In this document: one piece after another, positions 1 through 5,505 of the stretch
Numbering within the stretch: position 1 is the stretch's first letter
Layout: each line of letters starts with the position of its first letter
The notes under the pieces: generated by a model
Databases searched by the model: none
What the model was told of the DNA's origin: nothing
What the model saw: only the letters and a program-made list of their open reading frames with translations
NCBI GenBank assembly: GCA_019234175.1
Contig: JAFALP010000358.1
Coordinates: forward strand, 1 to 5,669
Direction of reading: 5' to 3'
DNA from: Actinomycetota bacterium
Lineage (GTDB): Bacteria; Actinomycetota; Thermoleophilia; Gaiellales; Gaiellaceae
Length of the DNA stretch: 5,669 bases
Translations under genes and position numbers: made by a program

Positions 1-91
1 GCCGTCGCGCGACCTCGCGGCCGAGCGTCGTCTTGCCGGCCCCCATGAAGCCGACGAGGACGAGGTGCCGGTCTAGGGCGTGCGACGCCAC
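1..91 (-). CDS. aroK: Shikimate kinase, N-terminal 30 residues (3' end outside window)
   Basis: Shikimate kinase phosphorylates the 3-hydroxyl of shikimate with ATP, in the cytoplasm, on the way to chorismate. Only the first 30 codons are present; the gene runs off the left edge. They read VASHALDRHLVLVGFMGAGK and then TTLGREVARR. This is a beta strand followed by a Walker A P-loop (GFMGAGKT, residues 14-21, with K20 and T21) and the start of the next helix, as at the N-terminus of AroK. I chose the GTG at 91-89, which puts about seven residues before the first strand and overlaps the end of aroC by 19 nt. Other in-frame candidates are a GTG at 118-116 and the ATG at 46-44, but the latter would remove half of the P-loop. 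No strong Shine-Dalgarno sequence is visible, so translational coupling to aroC is likely. Another P-loop kinase is formally possible, but position after aroE and aroC makes AroK by far the best call. Confidence 0.9.
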   Translation of the reverse strand, partial: MASHALDRHLVLVGFMGAGKTTLGREVARR

Positions 92-1140
92 GCGATGCGC
101 TCGAGGTACGCGCGCCACGCGCCGACGAAGTCGCCGACCGCGTCGCCGCCGAACTTCTCCTTGGCGGCGACCGCGAGCTCCCAGGCGACGGCCGCCTCTG
201 CGACGACCGCGAGCGCCTCGACGGCCGCGACGTCCGAGCGCTCGACGAGTGCGGCCGCCGCTTCTCCGGTGGCGAGGTCGACCGACGCCAGCGGCTTCAT
301 CAGCGTCGGCAGCGGCTTCATCGCCGCGCGGACGACGACCTCCTCGCCGTTGGACATGCCGCCCTCGATGCCGCCGGCGCGGTTGGACGTGCGCCGCCGG
401 CTCGTGTCGATCTCGTCGTGCGCCTCGGAACCGCGCATGCGCGCGAGCGCGAAGCCGTCGCCGATCTCCACGCCCTTCACCGCCTGGATGCCCATGAGCG
501 CGGCGGCGAGACGCGCGTCGAGGCGATCCTCCTTGCGCGCATACGAGCCGAGGCCGGGCGGCACGCCGGTCGCGCGCACCTCGACGACGCCGCCGAGCGT
601 GTCCTTGTCCTTGCGCGCGCCGTCGATCGCCGCCTCGTCGACGTCGGCGCTCCCCTGCACCGCGACGCCGATGTGCGCGAGCAGCGCCTTCGCCACCGCG
701 CCGGCAGCGACCTGGACGGCGGTGTGTCGCGCCGACGCGCGCTCGAGCGCATCGCGAACGTCGGTGAGCCCGTACTTCTGCACGCCGGCGAGGTCGGCGT
801 GGCCGGGACGCGGGAGCGTCACCGCCTTCGTCCCCTTGCCCTGCGGCTCGCCCTCGGGTGGCCACGGCGCCATGCCCCACGTCCAGTTCTTGTGGTCCTT
901 GTTGTGGACGACGAGCGCCAGCGGCGTTCCGAGCGTCCGTCCGTGGCGGAGGCCGGCGAGCACCTCCACCTCGTCGGTCTCGATCTGTTGGCGCGGCGAC
1001 CTGCCGTACCCCTGCTGGCGGCGGCGCAGGTCCGCGTCGATCGCGTCCTTCTCCAGCACGAGACCCGCGGGCAGGCCCGCGAGGATCGCGACGAGGGCGG
1101 GGCCGTGGGATTCGCCGGCTGTCGCCAGTTCGAGCGTCAC
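73..1140 (-). CDS. aroC: Chorismate synthase
   Basis: AroC converts 5-enolpyruvylshikimate 3-phosphate to chorismate, the last step of the shikimate pathway, using reduced FMN. The 355-residue product has the usual family length. Family signatures appear in order: GESHG at residues 9-13 (H12), RRRQQGYGRS near 39-48, RPGHADL at 111-117, ASARHTA at 135-141 (H139), SNRAGGIEGGMSNGE at 252-266, MKPLPTL at 274-280 and RSDVAAVEA at 301-309 (D303). H12, H139 and D303 match the conserved catalytic histidines and aspartate as I recall them. The stretch RLDARLAAALMGIQAVKGVE near 206-225 is the typical substrate and tetramer region of bacterial AroC. The start is GTG; its last bases form the TGA stop of aroE (GTGA overlap), so initiation is probably coupled to termination of aroE. 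The stop is TAG at 75-73, inside the start of aroK. Nothing appears damaged. Confidence 0.98.
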   Translation of the reverse strand: MTLELATAGESHGPALVAILAGLPAGLVLEKDAIDADLRRRQQGYGRSPRQQIETDEVEVLAGLRHGRTLGTPLALVVHNKDHKNWTWGMAPWPPEGEPQGKGTKAVTLPRPGHADLAGVQKYGLTDVRDALERASARHTAVQVAAGAVAKALLAHIGVAVQGSADVDEAAIDGARKDKDTLGGVVEVRATGVPPGLGSYARKEDRLDARLAAALMGIQAVKGVEIGDGFALARMRGSEAHDEIDTSRRRTSNRAGGIEGGMSNGEEVVVRAAMKPLPTLMKPLASVDLATGEAAAALVERSDVAAVEALAVVAEAAVAWELAVAAKEKFGGDAVGDFVGAWRAYLERIAWRRTP

Positions 1141-1778
1141 GCAGGCAAGCCTATTGCCCGCCGCATGACGGCACCGGGCGCGGGCAACCCGGTCCAGAGC
1201 TGGAACGACGCCGCGCCCTGCGCGACGAGCACCTCGTAGCCGTCGAGGACGCGCGCGCCCGCCGCGGCCGCCGCCTCCGCCGTCGCGGTCCGCGGGTACA
1301 CGAGGCTGATCAGCGTCTGGCCCGCCCGCAGCCGGACGAGCACCTCGTCGTGCACCGGCGTCGTGTCGATCACGAGGTCCGCGTCCTCCACCTGCGGCGG
1401 CCAGTCGCCCTTCCGCGCGAACACGCGCGCGTCCGGCAGCGCTGCCCGGAACGCCGCCGCCGCGCCGCCGTCGCCGACGATCACGGGGCGCTCGAACTCG
1501 AGCCCGTCGAGGATGGCCGCGTCGGTCGAGTACCCCGTCGAGCCGACCAACGTGTTCACGGACGACAGCTCGGAGCCGAGCAGCTTCGCGACCGCGAACT
1601 TGTGCGGCGTCGTCACGTTGGCGCCGACGAACCCGAGCGCCTCGAGGCCGCGCACCGCGTCCGCGAGATCGTCCGGCCCAACGTCCATGGCGACGTACTC
1701 CCAGTCGAGCCCGCGCACCGCGAAGGCCGCGTTCTGCATGCGCGGCGAGAGCGAATGCTCGACCGGATGGCCGAGCAG
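1137..1778 (-). CDS. aroE: Shikimate dehydrogenase, compact, with unusual start
   Basis: AroE reduces 3-dehydroshikimate to shikimate with NADPH in the cytoplasm. Numbered from the CTG at 1778, the 213-residue product keeps the shikimate-binding HSLSP (8-12), NVTTPHK (54-60, catalytic K60), SVNTL (73-77), the TD of the NTD motif (D86, with Ser replacing Asn), the nucleotide-binding GDGGAA (102-107), LVYPRT (159-164) and AQGAASFQLWTG (186-197). The family usually has about 265-285 residues. Here the PHK-VNTL loop and the stretch after the nucleotide-binding loop are visibly shortened, and the NRT cofactor motif is replaced by ARK. The start is a problem. Homology runs upstream to about 1787 (LVALLGHPVEHS), but no in-frame ATG, GTG or TTG occurs there. 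The first ATG, at 1739, would delete HSLSP. I give CTG 1778 as the nearest near-cognate start. The stop TGA overlaps the aroC start. Family identity is secure; the start is not. Confidence 0.9.
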   Translation of the reverse strand: MLGHPVEHSLSPRMQNAAFAVRGLDWEYVAMDVGPDDLADAVRGLEALGFVGANVTTPHKFAVAKLLGSELSSVNTLVGSTGYSTDAAILDGLEFERPVIVGDGGAAAAFRAALPDARVFARKGDWPPQVEDADLVIDTTPVHDEVLVRLRAGQTLISLVYPRTATAEAAAAAGARVLDGYEVLVAQGAASFQLWTGLPAPGAVMRRAIGLPA

Positions 1779-1788
1779 CGCGACGAGG

Positions 1789-2610
1789 CTAGTAGCCGTA
1801 CTCGGCCTCGTGCTGCAGGAAGTCCTGGTAGCTGGCGGTGAAGTAGTGGTGGCGCTTGTCCGGCTTGCGCACGAAGTACAGGTAGTCCACGTGCGCCGGG
1901 TGTGCGGCCGCCTCGATGGAGGGCAGCCCCGGGTTCGAGATCGGCGTCGGCGGCAGGCCGAGGAACTTGCGCGAGTTGTAGGGGTTGTCGCTCTGCAGCT
2001 CGGACTCGAGGAGCGGCTTCGTCCCGGGGACGTGCAGGCCGTAGCGGATGGTCGAGTCCATGCCGAGCGGCATGCCGGCCTTCAGCCGGTTGTAGATGAC
2101 CGCCGCGACGAGCGGCCGCTCGCTCGGGACGACGGCCTCGCGCTCGACGATGGACGCGATCTTCAGGACGTCGTACGGCGTCAGGTTCTTCGACTCGGCG
2201 TAGGCGAGGCTCACCGTCGCCCACATCTGCTCGAACGTCCCGAGCTGGTCGGCGACGAGCTCGAGCGACGTCGTCTTGCGGTCGAAGTCGTACGTGGACG
2301 GGAAGAGGAAGCCTTCGAGCGGATGCTTCTGCGGACCGAAGCCGGAGATGCGATACGGGTGCGAGGCGGCGAGATAGCCCTTCGCGGAGATCTTCGGGTG
2401 GACGTGGCGCTCGCGGTAGGCGATCGTCGCCACCGCTCCCACGCGCTGCGCCATCTGCGCGCGCGTGAAGCCTTCCGGGAAGACGACGCGGAACTGGTGG
2501 AGCTGGTGGACGAGCGCCGTCTTGATCGTCGTCGTGGCCGGCTTCCCCCCGCCGCCGCAGCCGGCGAAAAGGAGAACGACGACCGCTACTGCCGCGACGA
2601 CCCGGACCAC
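1789..2610 (-). CDS. mltG: Endolytic murein transglycosylase MltG (YceG-like), probable lipoprotein
   Basis: MltG cleaves nascent glycan strands at the outer face of the cytoplasmic membrane and is thought to terminate peptidoglycan chain elongation. The 273-residue product shows family blocks in order: VVFPEGFTRAQMAQRV (42-57), LEGFLFPSTY (98-107), LTPYDVLKIASIVEREA (143-159, catalytic Glu most likely E156), RPLVAAVIYNRL (165-176), MDSTIRYGL (184-192), PYNSRKFLGLPPTPISNPG (210-228) and YLYFV (243-247). The N-terminus is a short charged start, a hydrophobic run and LLFAGC followed by four glycines. This reads as a lipoprotein signal with C18 as the lipidated residue, instead of the usual single transmembrane anchor. 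Only about 22 residues separate C18 from the VVFPEG block, so the LysM-like subdomain normally present is missing; family members are commonly around 340 residues. The start is GTG, inside ruvX (25-nt overlap), with no clear Shine-Dalgarno sequence, so coupling is likely. The stop is TAG. Confidence 0.95.
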   Translation of the reverse strand: MVRVVAAVAVVVLLFAGCGGGGKPATTTIKTALVHQLHQFRVVFPEGFTRAQMAQRVGAVATIAYRERHVHPKISAKGYLAASHPYRISGFGPQKHPLEGFLFPSTYDFDRKTTSLELVADQLGTFEQMWATVSLAYAESKNLTPYDVLKIASIVEREAVVPSERPLVAAVIYNRLKAGMPLGMDSTIRYGLHVPGTKPLLESELQSDNPYNSRKFLGLPPTPISNPGLPSIEAAAHPAHVDYLYFVRKPDKRHHYFTASYQDFLQHEAEYGY

Positions 2611-2969
2611 TCGAGGTAGCTGGATAGCAGATGGGCCGCGGCGCGCGCGTCTTCAGGCACCGATGACGGCGTCTGCTCGGCGAGGTCGGTGGTGAAGCGC
2701 TCGTCGAAGAGGACGACCGGGACGTCGACGGCCGCGCGGAGCGCCTTCGCGAACCGCTCCGCCGCCTTCGCCTGCTCGCCGCGCTCGCCGCGCAGCGTCA
2801 GCGGGTGGCCCACGACGATCTCCTCGACGTGCTGGTCGCGGGCGATGGTCACGATCTCCTCGATGTCGGCACGCTGCACGACGCCGAGCGGGCGCGCGAC
2901 CACGCCCGTCGGATCGGAGACGGCCACGCCCGTGCGCGCGGAGCCGAAGTCGAGCGCCAGCACCTTCAT
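2586..2969 (-). CDS. ruvX: RuvX/YqgF family putative pre-16S rRNA nuclease / Holliday junction resolvase homologue
   Basis: This is a small RNase H-fold nuclease family. It was first proposed as a Holliday junction resolvase and later implicated in maturation of the 16S rRNA 5' end. The 127-residue product has LALDFGSARTGVAVSDPTG (4-22, catalytic D7), EEIVVGHPLTLRGERGEQA (49-67), VVLFDERFTT (85-94, D89 and E90) and a C-terminal EDARAAAHLLSSYLEW (106-121). That last block corresponds to the usual VDxxAAxxILxxYL motif, with D107 as the remaining acidic residue. It is shorter than most homologues (about 138-150 residues), mainly because the loop between DERFTT and the last helix is trimmed. The ATG overlaps the alaS stop in ATGA and is preceded by a perfect AAGGAGG at 7-nt spacing, so it can be initiated independently as well as by coupling. 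The stop is TAG, 25 nt inside mltG. Which biochemical role applies here cannot be read from sequence. Confidence 0.94.
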   Translation of the reverse strand: MKVLALDFGSARTGVAVSDPTGVVARPLGVVQRADIEEIVTIARDQHVEEIVVGHPLTLRGERGEQAKAAERFAKALRAAVDVPVVLFDERFTTDLAEQTPSSVPEDARAAAHLLSSYLEWSGSSRQ

Positions 2970-5464
2970 GCGATCGCCTCCTTCGCCGCCGCGAACGCCG
3001 CCGGAATCTCGGCGGGAGCGTCGCCGCCCGCCTGCGCCATCGTCGGCTTGCCGCCCCCGCGCCCGCCCACGATCTGCCCCATCTCGTTCGCAAGCGCGGC
3101 GGCGTCGACACCGACGCTCTCGGCGACGTTGACGACGATGTGCACGCGCCCGTCGGTGACGGAGGCGACGATGGCGCCGTCCGCCTTCTCCTGCTGGCGG
3201 ATCCGGTCGGAGAGATCGCGCAGCGGACCGGGCTGGAGATCGGTCGTCTCCGCCAGGATCACGCCGTCGACGCGGTCGGTGACCGTGTAGCCGGCCTCTG
3301 CCTGCGGCTTCGGCTTCTCCCTCCGCGCGCGCTCGAGGTCGGCGCGCAACACGTCCGCCTCGCGCGAGCGCTCGTGCAGGAGCGCGAACGCCTCGCCGGC
3401 GGTGACCGCCTCGATCCGCCGCGCACCGGCGCCGACGGAGCTCTCGCCGAGGACGACGAACGGCCCGATCTCCGCCGTCGAGCGCACGTGCGTGCCGCCG
3501 CACAGCTCGGTCGACCAGCCGTCGATGTCGACGACGCGGACGACGTCGCCGTATTTCTCGCCGAAGAGCATCATCGCGCCGAGCTCGCGCGCCTCTCCCA
3601 GCGTCGTCTCGAAGATCCGCACGGGCAGGTTCTCGAACACGCGCTCGTTCACGCGGCGCTCGACCTCGGCGCGCTCCTCGCTCGTGAGCGCACGCGGGTG
3701 CGTGAAGTCGAAGCGCAGCTTGACCGGCCGCACCGCCGAGCCCGCCTGCTTCACGTGGTCGCCCAGCACCTCCTGCAGCGCCTTGTGCAGCAGATGCGTC
3801 GCCGTGTGGTTCGCCATCGTCGGGAAGCGCACGCTCCACGGCACCACGGCCGTGACGCGGTCGCCCTCGGCGAAGCCCTCGCCGCGGAACACGATCTCCT
3901 GGTCGTCTTCGAGGCGGATGAGCTCGACCACCTCCGCCTCGGTCCCGTCCTCCTTGCGGATGACGCCGCCGTCCGACACCTGGCCGCCGCCGGCCGGATA
4001 GAACGGCGAGCGCTCGAGCTTCGCCTGGAAGAGCCCGTCGCCGAGGCCGGCGTACGCGACGATCGCCGTCGGCACCTCCGTGCGCTCGTACCCGACGAAC
4101 TCGGTGCGGCGCGTTCCGGGGAAGCGCACGTCCACCTGGACGCCGCTCGTGCGCCGCGAGATCTCGCGATGCCCCGCCATGAGCTTCGTGTACTCCTCGT
4201 CGTTCACCTCGAGGCCGCGCTCGCGCGCGAGCTCCTGCGTCAGCTCGATCGGGAACCCGAACGTCGCCTGCAGCGTGAACGCGTCCTCGCCCGTGATCTT
4301 CCCGTGCGCGGCCGCCTCGTCGAAGAGCTTCATGCCGCGCTCGAGCGTCTCGCCGAAGCGCTCCTCCTCCGCGGTGAGGACGGAGTGGATCTCGCGCCGG
4401 TGCTCGCCCAGCTCGGGATAGGCGTCCGCCATCTGCTCGATCACCGCGTCGGCGAGGCCGGCGAGGAACGGCGGCTCCATGCCGATGCGCAGTCCGTGCT
4501 GCGCGGCGCGCCGGATGACGCGGCGCAGGACGTAGCCGCGGCCCTCGTTCGACGGCGTCACGCCGTCGCCGACGAGGAACGTCATCCCGCGGCCGTGGTC
4601 CGCGAGCACGCGATGCGCCTTCGTCGCGTCGGGGGAGTCGCCGTACGCGACGCCCGAGTTCGCGGCCACCCACTGCATGATCGTCTGGTAGCCGTCGGTG
4701 TCGTAGACGGACGGCACCTGCTGCACGATGCGCGCCGTGCGCTCGAGCCCGAGGCCGGTGTCGACGTTCTGCGCGGGCAGCGGCGTGAGCGTCCCGTCCG
4801 CATGCTGCTCGTACGCCATGAAGACGAGGTTCCAGAACTCGAGGAATCGCTCGCAGCGCGTGCACCCGGGTGCGCAGTCGGGCTGGCCGCAGCCGGCCTC
4901 GACGCCCCAGTCGTAGTAGATCTCCGAGTCCGGCCCGCACGGGCCGGGCCCGCCGACGGACCAGAAGTTCTCCGAGGAGGGCAGCGGCACGATCCGCTCG
5001 GGCGGCACGCCGATCGCCTCCCACAAGCGGATCGCCTCCTCGTCCGGGCCGAGCTTCATCTCCGGGTCGCCCGCATGGACGCTCACCCAGATGCGGTCCC
5101 AGTCCAGCTTCAGGCGCTCGCGGATGAACTCGTTCGCGTACGCGATCGCACCTTCCTTGAAGTACTGCCCGAACGAGAAGTTGCCCATCATCTCGAAGAA
5201 GGTCAGGTGGTAGGTGTCGAGCCCCACCTCGTCGATGTCGGGCGTGCGGAAGCACTTCTGCGCCGTCGTCGTCAGCGGCGCCGGCGGCTTCTCGCGGCCG
5301 AGGAAGAACGGCATCTGCGGCTGCATCCCCGCGGTGGTGAGGAGCGTGGAACGATCGTCGGAACGCGGGACGAGCGACGCCGACGGACGTCTGAGATGCC
5401 CGTTCTCCTCGAAGAACGAGAGAAATCCCTCGCGGATCTCCGCAGTCGTGCGCACGGCGGCCAT
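2966..5464 (-). CDS. alaS: Alanine-tRNA ligase (alanyl-tRNA synthetase)
   Basis: AlaRS charges tRNA-Ala with alanine and edits mischarged Ser and Gly. The 832-residue product starts MAAVRTTAEIREGFLSFF, a normal N-terminus. The class II catalytic core includes TTAGMQPQMPFFLG (43-56), TFFEMMGNFSFGQYF (88-102) and DTGLGLERTARI (235-246). SNEGRGYVLRRVIRRAA (305-321) is the tRNA-recognition helix, with N306 matching E. coli N303. The editing site has HTATH (553-557) and CGGTH (655-659), together the zinc ligands. The C-Ala domain ends in VGGRGGGKPTMAQAGG (799-814). Cysteines 192, 197, 201 and 204 form a cluster in an insertion of the core. The linker between the editing and C-Ala domains (about 690-725) looks about 35 residues shorter than in E. 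coli, which accounts for the total being below the usual 870 or so. The expected LYDTYGFP motif is LQATFGFP, with Ala at the Asp position. It is first in the run, has a GGAGGA ribosome-binding site, and its TGA stop overlaps ruvX. Confidence 0.98.
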   Translation of the reverse strand: MAAVRTTAEIREGFLSFFEENGHLRRPSASLVPRSDDRSTLLTTAGMQPQMPFFLGREKPPAPLTTTAQKCFRTPDIDEVGLDTYHLTFFEMMGNFSFGQYFKEGAIAYANEFIRERLKLDWDRIWVSVHAGDPEMKLGPDEEAIRLWEAIGVPPERIVPLPSSENFWSVGGPGPCGPDSEIYYDWGVEAGCGQPDCAPGCTRCERFLEFWNLVFMAYEQHADGTLTPLPAQNVDTGLGLERTARIVQQVPSVYDTDGYQTIMQWVAANSGVAYGDSPDATKAHRVLADHGRGMTFLVGDGVTPSNEGRGYVLRRVIRRAAQHGLRIGMEPPFLAGLADAVIEQMADAYPELGEHRREIHSVLTAEEERFGETLERGMKLFDEAAAHGKITGEDAFTLQATFGFPIELTQELARERGLEVNDEEYTKLMAGHREISRRTSGVQVDVRFPGTRRTEFVGYERTEVPTAIVAYAGLGDGLFQAKLERSPFYPAGGGQVSDGGVIRKEDGTEAEVVELIRLEDDQEIVFRGEGFAEGDRVTAVVPWSVRFPTMANHTATHLLHKALQEVLGDHVKQAGSAVRPVKLRFDFTHPRALTSEERAEVERRVNERVFENLPVRIFETTLGEARELGAMMLFGEKYGDVVRVVDIDGWSTELCGGTHVRSTAEIGPFVVLGESSVGAGARRIEAVTAGEAFALLHERSREADVLRADLERARREKPKPQAEAGYTVTDRVDGVILAETTDLQPGPLRDLSDRIRQQEKADGAIVASVTDGRVHIVVNVAESVGVDAAALANEMGQIVGGRGGGKPTMAQAGGDAPAEIPAAFAAAKEAIA
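2977..2983 (-). promoter_or_regulatory. Shine-Dalgarno site of ruvX
   Basis: On the minus strand the sequence is AAGGAGG followed by 7 nt and the ruvX ATG. It lies inside the last codons of alaS. It is the strongest ribosome-binding site in the window and confirms the ruvX start. Confidence 0.85.
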
Positions 5465-5476
5465 TCTAGGTCGGGG

Positions 5477-5482
5477 TCCTCC
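5477..5482 (-). promoter_or_regulatory. Shine-Dalgarno site of alaS
   Basis: GGAGGA on the minus strand, 12 nt before the alaS ATG at 5464. The spacing is longer than the usual 5-9 nt, but there is no other purine-rich stretch and no better start. The same bases form the left half of a 10-bp palindrome, CCTCCGGAGG, at 5478-5487. Confidence 0.65.
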
Positions 5483-5493
5483 GGAGGCCGACG

Positions 5494-5499
5494 TATGCT
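5494..5499 (+). promoter_or_regulatory. Candidate -10 element for a leaderless divergent transcript
   Basis: TATGCT fits the actinobacterial -10 pattern TANNNT. Its last base is 7 nt upstream of the GTG at 5506, the distance expected if transcription starts at or next to the start codon, giving a leaderless mRNA. No recognisable TTGACA-like -35 lies 17 nt upstream. This is a pattern match only. Confidence 0.35.
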
Positions 5500-5505
5500 C
5501 GCTCG

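Noticed and set aside
290..323. Direct repeat CAGCGGCTTCATC at 290-302 and 311-323
   Set aside because: It encodes two MKPL copies in the conserved MKPLPTLMKPL segment of AroC; protein-level conservation explains it.
80..2619. Long plus-strand open frames of 270-420 codons across aroC, aroE and mltG
   Set aside because: They lie antisense to clear family members, translate into Arg/Ala/Ser/Pro-rich low-complexity sequence and show no motifs. Such frames are expected opposite GC-rich coding DNA.
3402..4421. Plus-strand open frames inside alaS (3402-4001 and 4080-4421)
   Set aside because: Ser/Arg/Thr-rich shadows antisense to conserved AlaRS editing and recognition domains, with no ribosome-binding site or motif.
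2970..5255. The ruvX frame stays open far upstream through alaS, giving an apparent 889-residue ORF
   Set aside because: Everything upstream of the ruvX ATG is an Arg/Ala-rich out-of-frame reading of alaS. The ATG at 2969 has a perfect ribosome-binding site and the family N-terminus.
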